Assembly: GCA_947166385.1 (NCBI GenBank)
Contig: CAMVEB010000035.1
Location: 1 to 40,816 of the forward strand
DNA: 40,816 nucleotides
Reading direction: 5' to 3'
DNA from: an uncultured Clostridia bacterium
GTDB lineage: Bacteria; Bacillota; Clostridia; Christensenellales; Aristaeellaceae
The notes beneath the pieces are model-generated. The model saw only the letters and a list, made by a program, of their open reading frames with translations, was not told the origin of the DNA and searched no databases. Shown here one piece after another: positions 32,770-40,676 of this stretch. The translations under genes and the position numbers were made by a program. How positions within the stretch are numbered: the stretch's first letter is position 1; every line of letters begins with the position of its first letter.

Positions 32770-34269
32770 TCATTTCGTTGCGTATTTCTGCCAGATGGAA
32801 ATCATGTCGTCAAGTCCCTTTTCCCGGACGCTGTCGCAGAAGATCTGCCACTGTTCGTCGTCCAGCGGAATGTCCCCCGTCACAAATCCGGCCATCGACT
32901 GTTCCGCGTAGGGAGCCAGCTCCTGCTGGATCCGGGCGATCTCCGCCTCGTCCTCCGCCTTCAGGTTCACGATGGGGAACGGCAGCACCGACAGCTTCTC
33001 GACCGCTTCAATCTGGAGAATATCCCGCCGGGTCTGCTCGCTGGCATACTTCGTCTGGAATTCCACCGGGGTGATGCACGGCAGCGCCGCGCCGTTGGCG
33101 ATGGTCCGCTGCGGAATCACCTGCTGGGCTACCGTGGTCAGGTCGTCCAGCCATTCCCAGGTCCCGTCTTCTTTCCATCTGTACTCCTGCCCTTCCAGGC
33201 CGTACTGTGCCATCAGGGCGCCTTCTTCCGTGTACAGCGAATTGACCCACGCCACGAGCTTTTCCGGCTCCGCGCACTTGGTCGTCACCGCGTAGGTCCC
33301 CCGGATCACCGAACCGGTCAGGTCGCGGTAGATCTGCTTCCCTTCGTATGTCAGCGGCATCAGGACCTCATACTGATCCATCGCCGCGGATGGGACCACT
33401 GTCAGAGGATTGGAGGACATGATCAGTCCGTAGGGGATCGCTTTCTTTTCATCCGTAATCTGGCGAAGATTGTCGGAGTTATTGAATCCGTTATGATCCA
33501 GCAGTTTCTCCTCCCACAGCCCGTGCAGCCAGGTCAGGAAAGCCCGGTTCTCGTCGCTGGTCAGCGAGGAGGTGACCTGTCCGTCCCGGCAGGTGATATA
33601 GTAATCGTTGTCGACAATCCCGAAGGCATGGGCCAGGAACCGCAGTTCCCACATGCTCAGGAACGTCAGCGGCACCTCGTCCTCATCCCGGTTGCCGTTG
33701 GGATCCTGTGTCAGGAACGCCCGGAGCACTTCCGTCAGTGCCTCCGCCGTGGCGGGCGTCTCCAGCCCGAGCCGTTTCAGCCAGGAGGTATTGATCCACA
33801 TCAGGTCGTTTCCCTGCAGCGTATTGAAAGCCGGCAGCGCCGGAATCGCGCCGTCGTCCATGGAAATCGCCGCCATCGCTTCCGGATCCTGCTGCAGGAT
33901 TTCCCACAGGGCGGGAGCATACTCCTCCAGGTAGGGTTTCAGGTCCGTCAGAACACCGGCTTTATACATCTCCCGGACCTCCGTTCCCGACAGCTCCGCC
34001 TTGAACAGCACGTCCGGCAGATTCTTTTTCTCCAGGATTTCCGCCTTTCGGGCTGCCCAGCTCTTGTAGTCGCTGTACTGCCGGAACTGGAAGGAAACCC
34101 CTGTTTTTTCCTCCATCCGGGTGAAAAACACATTCGTTTCCCAGTTGCGGTTGGTCGACTCCCCGTCAAATCCTTCCAGGATAAAATCCGGCGCTTTCTG
34201 TCCCTCCGCCGCGGCGCATCCGCACGCCAGAACCAGCAGGGCCAGCAGCAACGCAATTCCTCTGCGCAT
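32770..34269 (-). CDS. Extracellular solute-binding protein family 1 (lipoprotein-like)
   Basis: 499 residues. A signal peptide (about 1-20) has Cys residues at 16 and 18 (LACGC), so it could be a lipoprotein; SPI cleavage near AAA-E is the alternative. The mature protein has the bilobal family-1 text seen for sugar ABC importers (TNVFFTRMEEKTGVSFQFRQYSDYKSWAARKAEIL, and later NTLQGNDLMWINTSWLKRLGL). The ligand is unknown. No permease or ATPase gene is nearby, so it is an orphan binding protein in this window. AGGAGGAGAGACAAT precedes the ATG. It is 13 bases after mntP and overlaps galK's alternative start, supporting one transcript. Confidence 0.88.
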   Translation of the reverse strand: MRRGIALLLALLVLACGCAAAEGQKAPDFILEGFDGESTNRNWETNVFFTRMEEKTGVSFQFRQYSDYKSWAARKAEILEKKNLPDVLFKAELSGTEVREMYKAGVLTDLKPYLEEYAPALWEILQQDPEAMAAISMDDGAIPALPAFNTLQGNDLMWINTSWLKRLGLETPATAEALTEVLRAFLTQDPNGNRDEDEVPLTFLSMWELRFLAHAFGIVDNDYYITCRDGQVTSSLTSDENRAFLTWLHGLWEEKLLDHNGFNNSDNLRQITDEKKAIPYGLIMSSNPLTVVPSAAMDQYEVLMPLTYEGKQIYRDLTGSVIRGTYAVTTKCAEPEKLVAWVNSLYTEEGALMAQYGLEGQEYRWKEDGTWEWLDDLTTVAQQVIPQRTIANGAALPCITPVEFQTKYASEQTRRDILQIEAVEKLSVLPFPIVNLKAEDEAEIARIQQELAPYAEQSMAGFVTGDIPLDDEQWQIFCDSVREKGLDDMISIWQKYATK

Positions 34270-34282
34270 ATTGTCTCTCCTC

Positions 34283-34864
34283 CTAAATGAAATGGGTGAC
34301 CAGGATCTCGATCCCGATCGCGATCAGGATGCATCCGCCGAGCACGGAAGCCTTCTCCGACAGTCTCGTTCCCGCCTTCCGCCCGATCAGGATGCCGGCG
34401 GCACAGATGCAGAAGGTAACCGCGCCGATGATCAGCGACTCCGCGATCGCCTGTCCCGGATTCAGCTCCGTCATGGTGAACCCGACGCTCAGCGCGTCAA
34501 TCGAGGTGGCGATTCCCTGGATCAGCAGGCTTCCAGCTCCGGTCCGGGCGGCTTCCTGCTCCTCCTGCCCGCGGATTCCCTCCAGCACCATCTTCCCGCC
34601 GATGAACAGCAGCAGTCCGAACGCGATCCAGGGGATGGCCCCCTGCAGGGATTGGAACAGATCCACAATGGTTTTCACGCAGATCCAGCCGATCAGGGGC
34701 ATCAGCGTCTGGAATCCGGCAAACACCCCGGCGATCGTGGCCATCCGGCGCTTTCCCATTTCCGGTTCCTTCAGCCCGTTGACCAGGGAAACGGAAAAGG
34801 CGTCCATCGCCAGGCCTGCTCCCAGCAGAATGCTGTTGATCACCAGGGAAAAGACGGAGTTCAC
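34283..34864 (-). CDS. mntP: Manganese efflux pump MntP
   Basis: 193 residues from a GTG start with GGGAG nine bases upstream. Six transmembrane helices in two three-helix repeats carry the paired motifs MDAFSVSL (about 20-27) and SIDALSVGF (about 120-128), hallmarks of the MntP family. It exports Mn2+. It appears to be the first gene of the long operon ending with the truncated solute-binding protein. The leader is only about 30 bases and holds no yybP-ykoY Mn2+ riboswitch, which is often found before this gene. Confidence 0.9.
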   Translation of the reverse strand: MNSVFSLVINSILLGAGLAMDAFSVSLVNGLKEPEMGKRRMATIAGVFAGFQTLMPLIGWICVKTIVDLFQSLQGAIPWIAFGLLLFIGGKMVLEGIRGQEEQEAARTGAGSLLIQGIATSIDALSVGFTMTELNPGQAIAESLIIGAVTFCICAAGILIGRKAGTRLSEKASVLGGCILIAIGIEILVTHFI

Positions 34865-34895
34865 ACAAAACCACTCCCGTAAAGCATATCAAGTT

Positions 34896-34924
34896 ATTAT
34901 ACCCCTTCCCGCCGCAAAAGAAAA
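34896..34924 (-). promoter_or_regulatory. Candidate promoter of the mntP operon
   Basis: Minus strand: perfect -10 TATAAT (34896-34901). A weak -35 (TTTTCT, 34919-34924) lies 17 bases upstream. Transcription would start about 25 bases before the mntP GTG. Confidence 0.5.
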
Positions 34925-34946
34925 GCCCGTCTTCGCCGCAGCGCGG

Positions 34947-34986
34947 AAAATCAAGAATCCGGCATCTCAGGATGCCGGATTCTTGA
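34947..34986 (-). terminator. Intrinsic terminator of the GH8-GH120 operon
   Basis: Sixteen-base-pair perfect stem, arms 34951-34966 and 34971-34986, loop 34967-34970, followed on the minus strand by TTTTCC (34945-34950). It begins 12 bases after the GH120 stop. Confidence 0.9.
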
Positions 34987-34997
34987 AACAGGAACGT

Positions 34998-36986
34998 TTA
35001 CCAGAGGGTGGCTTTGGCGGCCTCGGCGGAAGCAAAAGGTCCTGGGATCGTATCAGTGCCGCGGGGATTGCCGAAATAATCGCGGTTGAAGATAATGTCG
35101 GTCCCGTCGGTGTTCTCGAAGCGCTGCTCCGGTTCGAAGGCCTTGCCCAGGGTATCCGTGGTGATGATCCCGTCCCGGAAAGCTTTCAGGCGGGTGTAGA
35201 GATTCGTCTTCAGGGTCAGTTTCCCGTCCTTTTCGACCAGTTCCGCCTTCACGCCGGATTTGGGATCCGACAGATAATGGGCTTCTTTGTGGTAGACCGT
35301 AGCGCCGTTGAAGTAGGCGTTTCCGTCCACCCAGACCGGCAGATGGCCGAAGTGGGCCTGCGCCAGTCCGCCCATGTTCGGCTCTGCTCCCGGGAGGAAG
35401 GGTGCTTCCCATTCCTCATACGTCGGGAAGATATCAAAGGGAGCGGTGCCGACCGTCAGGTAATCCGCGTCCGTCGGTTTCTTTTCCTCATTGACCGGGC
35501 CGGCCTGAATAAAAATGTTGTTGTAAATTCTGTCATCGCCGTGCAGGATGGTCATGAAACCGGCGACCTCCGTCCGGTGGCGGATATGATACGGCGTATA
35601 ACGGGGCTCCCGCTGGCCGTTGACAACGCTGTCCACGCCGCTGTTGATCAGGCTGAAGGCGCCCAGCATCAGATTGTGTACGCAGGCGATGCCTTCGCTG
35701 GGGATCGTGACGGACACCGGGGAAAGGAGCACATTGTTGTCGATCAGCGTCGGACCGTGGCCCACCTCGATGAAGATATCGGTCGAGAACATGGCGCCGC
35801 GGGCCTGTTCCCGGCCTTCCGGCCGCCAGTTGTCATGCATCAGGTTCTGGCTGATCCGGGCGCCCTGGGCTTCCCAGTCAAGCCAGACGCCCATGATGCA
35901 GTTGTGGATATGATTGCGCCGGATCGTCACGTCGATGGCGGCGTGCAGCTTGATGCCGGCTGTTTCCGCGCCGCCCAGCTGCTGGGAATTGCAGATATGA
36001 TGGATATGGCAGTCCTCAATGATCGAGAAAACGCCGCCCATCCGGCCCACAATGCCGGTCTGCTCACAGTGGTGCACCTCGCAGCGGCGGATGATATGGC
36101 TGCCGACCTTTTCCTTCAGCCAGCCGTGGTACTGGCCGCGGCAGACCGCATCGCGCTCCATCTGGGTCGGACTCTTGACCCGCTTATGGAAGAAGTACAT
36201 ATCGTTTTCCGGGTCCAGGTATTTGCCCAGGGAAATGCCGCAGCAGCGGCTGCCGTAGACTTCGCAGTCCTCAATGATCCAGCCCCTGGACCAGTGGGGG
36301 CCGATCAGGCCGTCCTGATAGGCCGCCGGAGGCGCCCAGGTCGTGGCGGCCTTGCAGAGGACGAAACCGCTGACCGTAATATATCCGATGCCGGTCTGAT
36401 CCGGCAGGAAAACGTTTCGGCGTACGCTGATTTCCACCTTTTCCGCGTTGGGATCCTTACCATGGAAATTGGCATAGAGAACCGTTTCATTGCCGTCCTG
36501 CTCGGTATACCAGAGATAGGAGGCCTCTTCCTGATTCCAGGCAAAGGGATCCGGCTTGCCGGCCATGCATTCCTCCAGGGAAGAGGTTTCATACATCGCC
36601 AGGTCGTTGAGGTAGACCGAGCCGGTATGCCGCTTGATGGGAGAAAAATACCAGTCGCCGCAGACGATCTCGGTGTACGGATTGTAGGAGCCGAAGACGC
36701 CGTTGTTGACCCGGGCGGTCCAGGTCGTTCCCTTCACTTTCTTCCAGCCGGAAAGCTCCTCCGCGCCGGTGATCGTAGCGCCCTTCGGTTCGGTGCTGCG
36801 ATAGACGATGCGCCGGTCCTCTTCCCCGGCATGCACAGGGTTGACATACTCCCGGTAAACGCCGGGCGCCACCAGGACTTCATCCCCGGGGAGCGCCACC
36901 TTCGCGGCATCATTGATCCGCCGGAAAGGCATTTCCCGGCTTCCGTTTCCTTCGCGGGACGCGTGAATGTCGACGTAATAGATCAT
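34998..36986 (-). CDS. GH120 beta-xylosidase
   Basis: 662 residues of right-handed parallel beta-helix. It shares long blocks with the GH120 beta-xylosidase XylC: ALPGDEVLVAPGVYREYV, WAPPAAYQDGLIGPHWS, GWIIEDCEVYGSRCCGISLGK and AGIKLHAAIDVTIRRN. The nucleophile corresponds to Asp370 in WLDWEAQG and the acid/base to Glu407 in IFIEVGHGP, as known for XylC (D382/E405). There are 36 residues between them here, more than I recall for XylC, because of a WRPEGREQARGAMF insertion. No signal peptide, so it acts in the cytoplasm on xylo-oligosaccharides and releases xylose. It follows the GH8 gene by 29 bases with a ribosome site in the gap. Confidence 0.93.
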   Translation of the reverse strand: MIYYVDIHASREGNGSREMPFRRINDAAKVALPGDEVLVAPGVYREYVNPVHAGEEDRRIVYRSTEPKGATITGAEELSGWKKVKGTTWTARVNNGVFGSYNPYTEIVCGDWYFSPIKRHTGSVYLNDLAMYETSSLEECMAGKPDPFAWNQEEASYLWYTEQDGNETVLYANFHGKDPNAEKVEISVRRNVFLPDQTGIGYITVSGFVLCKAATTWAPPAAYQDGLIGPHWSRGWIIEDCEVYGSRCCGISLGKYLDPENDMYFFHKRVKSPTQMERDAVCRGQYHGWLKEKVGSHIIRRCEVHHCEQTGIVGRMGGVFSIIEDCHIHHICNSQQLGGAETAGIKLHAAIDVTIRRNHIHNCIMGVWLDWEAQGARISQNLMHDNWRPEGREQARGAMFSTDIFIEVGHGPTLIDNNVLLSPVSVTIPSEGIACVHNLMLGAFSLINSGVDSVVNGQREPRYTPYHIRHRTEVAGFMTILHGDDRIYNNIFIQAGPVNEEKKPTDADYLTVGTAPFDIFPTYEEWEAPFLPGAEPNMGGLAQAHFGHLPVWVDGNAYFNGATVYHKEAHYLSDPKSGVKAELVEKDGKLTLKTNLYTRLKAFRDGIITTDTLGKAFEPEQRFENTDGTDIIFNRDYFGNPRGTDTIPGPFASAEAAKATLW

Positions 36987-37015
36987 GTTTTTTCTTCCTT
37001 TCTATATTTCTTGGG

Positions 37016-38143
37016 TCAGATATAGATCCTGTAATGACCTGTCAGCATCAGCAGGCAGAAGAAGTACAGGCAGTTATCATAATAGCGGCGCGGGCCTTTC
37101 CGCAGGGGGGTGTCCGTGAAAATCCTCAGGAATTTCTCCCGGTGCGCGCTGCGGCTGGAAATGGAGGCCGCTCCGAGCACGGAGAGGATCGCCGTCGGAT
37201 GCATGGCCGGCTCCCCCTGGGCCGCGCCGGACAGCTCGTAGGCCTGCAGGTTCTGCAGATCCTGGGCGGCGAAAAAGTCCTGCAAGCGGGTGGTGATCGC
37301 GTCCTCCTCCGGATGCGGGCCGAACCACAGATGATCCAGGGCAATGTTCTCCGCGACCCGGTAGGCATCGGAATAATATACCCAGGGTTTGCCGAAGAGC
37401 AGCACCGTTTTTCCGTCATAATCGGCATACTCAGGGCTGAGGCCGGTCACCGGATCCGCGGAAAGCGCCAGGTATTTCCGGCTCTGATCAGCGGCCCAGG
37501 CCCAGAACTCCCTGTCCTGCTCATCCGCTTTCATGGCAAAAAGATCATAAAAATGCGGAAGGTGATAGCTTGGATCGGAGATTTTCATGCCGGGCACAAA
37601 GCGGATGTATCCGTTCTTCGGTTCCCACATGGGCTCGCCGCCGGGAATCAGCTCATGCTGATGAACCGCGTGGCGCAGAATGTCCCTGGCCTGGGCATCA
37701 TAATCAAAGAGGCCTTCCCGGTCGCCCCAGCGGGCGGACGCCATGAACAGCGCCATGGCGAAGTACTCCTCGCCGTCCGGGGCCGGGCCTTCCGCGTTGT
37801 GCTTCCCGTCCAGCCGGACCGACCAGGCAAAGTAGCCGGCGTTCGGGCCTTCCCGCAGGCGCATATAACGGTCCGAAAAGGTCCACAGTTTATCAAAGAG
37901 ATCCTGCCGGTCCATCTGGACGCACATCATCATGCCATAGCTCATGCCTTCCGTGCGCGCGTCCGTGTTCCCGGTATCCACCATACACCAGGCATCTTCC
38001 TCCGTATGATGGCAGAAGTTTTCCTCCGGGTCGAAAAAGATGGTTTCAAACGTCTGATGGACCCGCTTTTCCGCCTCCGCGGCGCTGATTCCGACTTCCT
38101 CCAGGAAGTTCGGGTAGATTCCGGTTTCCTTTGCTCCGCTCAT
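37016..38143 (-). CDS. GH8 reducing-end xylose-releasing exo-oligoxylanase (Rex)
   Basis: 375 residues. GH8 (alpha/alpha)6 barrel. Blocks shared with Rex enzymes: RTEGMSYGMMMCVQMDR, with the acid at Glu65, APDGEEYFAMALFMASARWG, ISDPSYHLPHFYDLFAMKAD, and YYSDAYRVAENIALD, whose Asp259 corresponds to the catalytic base. No signal peptide, so it hydrolyses imported xylo-oligosaccharides from the reducing end in the cytoplasm, complementing the GH120 enzyme that follows. CCGGAGGCACC lies before the ATG. The promoter at 38197-38224 is consensus. No transporter or xylose isomerase lies in the window. Confidence 0.93.
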   Translation of the reverse strand: MSGAKETGIYPNFLEEVGISAAEAEKRVHQTFETIFFDPEENFCHHTEEDAWCMVDTGNTDARTEGMSYGMMMCVQMDRQDLFDKLWTFSDRYMRLREGPNAGYFAWSVRLDGKHNAEGPAPDGEEYFAMALFMASARWGDREGLFDYDAQARDILRHAVHQHELIPGGEPMWEPKNGYIRFVPGMKISDPSYHLPHFYDLFAMKADEQDREFWAWAADQSRKYLALSADPVTGLSPEYADYDGKTVLLFGKPWVYYSDAYRVAENIALDHLWFGPHPEEDAITTRLQDFFAAQDLQNLQAYELSGAAQGEPAMHPTAILSVLGAASISSRSAHREKFLRIFTDTPLRKGPRRYYDNCLYFFCLLMLTGHYRIYI

Positions 38144-38179
38144 GGTGCCTCCGGTATATTATTCTTTGCTGTATTTGTA

Positions 38180-38191
38180 CGGACTATTCCG
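38180..38191. promoter_or_regulatory. Palindrome at the predicted GH8 transcription start
   Basis: CGGA-CTAT-TCCG forms an inverted repeat that overlaps the position where transcription from 38197-38224 should start. This is where a repressor would block the promoter. The matching regulator is not in the window. Confidence 0.4.
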
Positions 38192-38196
38192 ATTCC

Positions 38197-38224
38197 ATTA
38201 TAAGGGTTGAGAAGGTTCTGTCAA
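38197..38224 (-). promoter_or_regulatory. Consensus promoter of the GH8-GH120 operon
   Basis: Minus strand: perfect TTGACA (38219-38224), 16-base spacer, perfect TATAAT (38197-38202). The -35 faces that of the histidine-phosphatase promoter back to back, only two bases apart. Confidence 0.85.
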
Positions 38225-38226
38225 GC

Positions 38227-38255
38227 TTGAATTTTGGGAAACGAGACGGTAAAAT
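38227..38255 (+). promoter_or_regulatory. Promoter of the histidine phosphatase gene
   Basis: Plus strand: -35 TTGAAT (38227-38232), 17-base spacer, -10 TAAAAT (38250-38255). Transcription would begin near 38262. The 5' leader then holds the perfect palindrome TTGATCCC-cggaa-GGGATCAA (38271-38291). Confidence 0.5.
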
Positions 38256-38270
38256 GAGGAGGATTCCCGA

Positions 38271-38291
38271 TTGATCCCCGGAAGGGATCAA
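38271..38291 (+). promoter_or_regulatory. Perfect inverted repeat in the histidine-phosphatase leader
   Basis: Eight-base arms TTGATCCC and GGGATCAA with loop CGGAA. It could be an operator or a stem in the leader RNA; no T-run follows, so it is not a terminator. Confidence 0.45.
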
Positions 38292-38343
38292 AGCAGACAG
38301 GATATGAGACAGGAAATAAGGCAGAAATAAAGAGGAGAGAAAA

Positions 38344-39108
38344 ATGCGCATTTTGCTGATACGTCACGCGGAGCCGGATTATGCCGTGGATTCGCTGACA
38401 GAGAAGGGCCGGACGGAAGCGGAGCTTCTGAGCCGGCGGCTGGCACAGTACCGGATCCGGGATTTCTACGTTTCCCCCCTGGGGCGGGCCAGGGATACCG
38501 CCTCCTATGCGCTGGACAGGATGCACCGGGAAGCCGAAGTGCTGGACTGGCTGCCGGAATTCCGCGGCCGGGTGGCCGACCCGGAGACCGGGAAACCGCG
38601 CCTGCCCTGGGATCTGCCTCCCCGGTTCTGGAATGAAATGCCGGGGATCCGCGATATCCGCACCTGGACGGATGCCCCCTTCTTTGACCGGGGCAATGTC
38701 CGGGAAATCTGGGCGGAAACCACCCGCGGGATGGACGAGCTGATGGCGCGGTATTCCTTTCGCAGAGAAGGGCCCGTCTGGACATGCCGGGAGAACCCGC
38801 GGGATACCATTGCGCTGTTCTGCCATTTCGGGATCGCGATGGCGATTCTCGGCTACCTGACGGATCAGTCGCCCGCCGTGCTGTGGCATCACACGCTGTG
38901 TCTTCCCTCCTCCGTGACGGAAATCGTGACGGAGGAGCGCGTAAAGGGCGAAGTATCCTTCCGGGTCACGAAGCTCGGGGATATTGCGCATCTGGAAATG
39001 AACGGAGAAAAAAGAAGCACCGCCGGGCTTTTTCCGGAGTGCTTCACAGGAATCGATTCCACCGATCCCGCGGTCAACGGAACGCTGGGAACGGAAGATG
39101 TTTTTTAG
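38344..39108 (+). CDS. Histidine phosphatase family protein
   Basis: 254 residues. The RHG-type motif is LIRHAEPDY with catalytic His8, and the second His lies in FCHFGIAMAILGYL; YVSPLGRARDTASYA is the usual arginine block. These proteins remove phosphate from small molecules or phosphoproteins, or act as mutases; the substrate is unknown. AGAGGAGAGAAAA precedes the ATG. It is divergent from the GH8-GH120 operon, so a link to sugar metabolism is possible but unproven. Its end is six bases from the convergent exchanger gene, without a terminator. The C-terminal 60 residues (EKRSTAGLFPECFTG...) extend beyond the usual domain. Confidence 0.85.
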   Translation: MRILLIRHAEPDYAVDSLTEKGRTEAELLSRRLAQYRIRDFYVSPLGRARDTASYALDRMHREAEVLDWLPEFRGRVADPETGKPRLPWDLPPRFWNEMPGIRDIRTWTDAPFFDRGNVREIWAETTRGMDELMARYSFRREGPVWTCRENPRDTIALFCHFGIAMAILGYLTDQSPAVLWHHTLCLPSSVTEIVTEERVKGEVSFRVTKLGDIAHLEMNGEKRSTAGLFPECFTGIDSTDPAVNGTLGTEDVF

Positions 39109-39114
39109 AGCGGA

Positions 39115-40107
39115 TCAGGAGTAAATAAACTGGAAGGCGCAGAAAGCGGCATAGACGCTGAGAAGGATGATCCCCTGGGGTCTCGTCAGCTTCCCGCGCT
39201 TCAGGGCCGGAACGGTCATGAAGAGCATCACAAAAAGCATCACCGGGATATCCACAACCAGGGAAACCGGCATGCCGGCGATCTGAACGCTGCTCAGATC
39301 ATGGATGGAGAACGGTCCCAGGAGGCAGGCCATCCCGCTGACCAGCACCAGATTGAACAGGTTGGCGCCGACAATGTTGCCAAGGCTCAGGGCGCTGTGG
39401 CCCTTCACCAGCGCGGTGACCGCCGTGACCAGCTCGGGCAGGCTGGTTCCCAGCGCCACGAAGGTCAGGGCGATGACCGTTTCCGGCACACCGATAGCCT
39501 CGGCGATTTTTGTCCCGTTATCCACAAGGAGGCGGGCGCCGACCGCGATGCAGGCGGCTCCGACGACCAGCTTCAGAATCGTCTGCCAGAGCGGGGATTC
39601 CTTTTCCGGCGCATCCGCCCGGGAGCTCTCCCCGGTTTCCCCGCCGATCAGTCCTTTTTTCTTTCCGTTCCAGATCGTGTAAAAAATATAGAGGGCGAAG
39701 ATCGCGAGCAGGACGATGCCCACAATCCGGGAAAAATATCCCGTGGCATAGGCGACACCGCAATAGATGGCCGCGGCGCCGAAGAAGAAGAGAACCGGCA
39801 CGCGGAAGCTTTCCGCCTCCACCTTGCAGGGTCGGATGGCAAAGGTCAGCGCGGAGATCAGGGCCGTGTTGCAGATCACGCTGCCGATCGCGTTGCCGTA
39901 GGCGATTCCGCCATGGCCTTCGATCGCGCCGGTCGCGGAAACGAGGACCTCCGGCAGCGTTGTTCCGATGGAGACCACGGTCGCTCCGATAATCAGTTCC
40001 GGCACATGCAGCCGCTGGGCCAGGTCCACCGATCCGTCGACGAACCAGTCGCCGCCCTTGATCAGCAGCACAAAACCCAGAATAAATAACAGAATGGGAA
40101 CAAGCAT
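39115..40107 (-). CDS. Calcium/sodium antiporter (CaCA family, YrbG-like)
   Basis: 330 residues with about ten transmembrane helices in two inverted halves. The alpha-repeat motifs are visible in each half: GTTLPEVLVSATGAIEGHGG (about 49-68) and GTSLPELVTAVTALVKGHSA (about 218-237), both followed by G-N-x-x-G-[SA]-x-x-x-N. Such proteins exchange Na+ or H+ for Ca2+. A cytoplasmic loop (about 145-180, GKKKGLIGGETGESSRADAPEKE) divides the halves. GGGAGG precedes the ATG. It is a single-gene unit with its own promoter. Confidence 0.93.
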   Translation of the reverse strand: MLVPILLFILGFVLLIKGGDWFVDGSVDLAQRLHVPELIIGATVVSIGTTLPEVLVSATGAIEGHGGIAYGNAIGSVICNTALISALTFAIRPCKVEAESFRVPVLFFFGAAAIYCGVAYATGYFSRIVGIVLLAIFALYIFYTIWNGKKKGLIGGETGESSRADAPEKESPLWQTILKLVVGAACIAVGARLLVDNGTKIAEAIGVPETVIALTFVALGTSLPELVTAVTALVKGHSALSLGNIVGANLFNLVLVSGMACLLGPFSIHDLSSVQIAGMPVSLVVDIPVMLFVMLFMTVPALKRGKLTRPQGIILLSVYAAFCAFQFIYS

Positions 40108-40137
40108 GTCGTAAGCCTCCCGCTTCGGAATAGGGTT

Positions 40138-40165
40138 ATTTTACCACAGGAACCCGCGTTGTGAA
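40138..40165 (-). promoter_or_regulatory. Promoter of the calcium/sodium antiporter gene
   Basis: Minus strand: -35 TTCACA (40160-40165), 16-base spacer, -10 TAAAAT (40138-40143), each five of six. The start of transcription is about 25 bases before the ATG. Confidence 0.55.
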
Positions 40166-40241
40166 CAGGGAGGATGATGGAATAGCGCGTTCTATTTTGC
40201 GGAATTCGGAGAAATAGCGAAATCCTCCCGGGATCGTCTGA

Positions 40242-40280
40242 GAAAGAAAAAGAGCTGCTCCTTTTTCGTGGAAACAGCTC
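40242..40280 (-). terminator. Intrinsic terminator of the rpmI-rplT operon
   Basis: Minus strand: GAGCTG/CAGCTC outer stem with inner TTCC/GGAG pairs and one bulge (40252-40280), eight-base loop, then TTTTTCTTTC (40242-40251). It lies 19 bases after the rplT stop. Confidence 0.85.
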
Positions 40281-40298
40281 CGTATTTCAGCGTCAGAA

Positions 40299-40646
40299 TC
40301 AGTTCTTCGCCAGTTCAACCAGCTTGGCAAAGCCTTCGGCGTCGTTGACAGCCAGATCGGCCAGCATCTTGCGGTTGACTTCGATGTTCTGCTTCTTCAG
40401 GCCGGCGATGAACGTGGAATAGCTCATGCCGTTCAGACGGGCAGCAGCATTGATTCTGGTAATCCACAGACGGCGGAATTCACGCTTGCGCAGTTTTCTT
40501 CCGATGAATGCGTAACGCAGGCTGCGGGCAACCTGTTCTTTAGCGGCGCGGTACTGCTTGGATTTCGCTCCCCAGTAGCCCTTCGCCAGCTTCATGACCT
40601 TGCGGCGACTCTTATGGGCGTTGACAGCCCTCTTAATGCGTGCCAT
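40299..40646 (-). CDS. rplT: 50S ribosomal protein L20
   Basis: 115 residues, normal length. Starts [33 protein letters not shown] and continues with the [21 protein letters not shown] block of L20, a primary assembly protein of the large subunit. It follows rpmI, the conserved infC-rpmI-rplT order, in which L20 is the usual autoregulator; the leader that would show this lies outside the window. GGAGGAAAAAAATC precedes the ATG. Confidence 0.97.
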   Translation of the reverse strand: MARIKRAVNAHKSRRKVMKLAKGYWGAKSKQYRAAKEQVARSLRYAFIGRKLRKREFRRLWITRINAAARLNGMSYSTFIAGLKKQNIEVNRKMLADLAVNDAEGFAKLVELAKN

Positions 40647-40676
40647 GATTTTTTTCCTCCTTGCCGGTTAATGAGC

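Noticed and set aside
38221..38991. A 256-codon minus-strand frame across the histidine phosphatase
   Set aside because: The + strand frame has the RHAEP motif, a strong ribosome site and a promoter; the minus frame has neither motif nor start signal.
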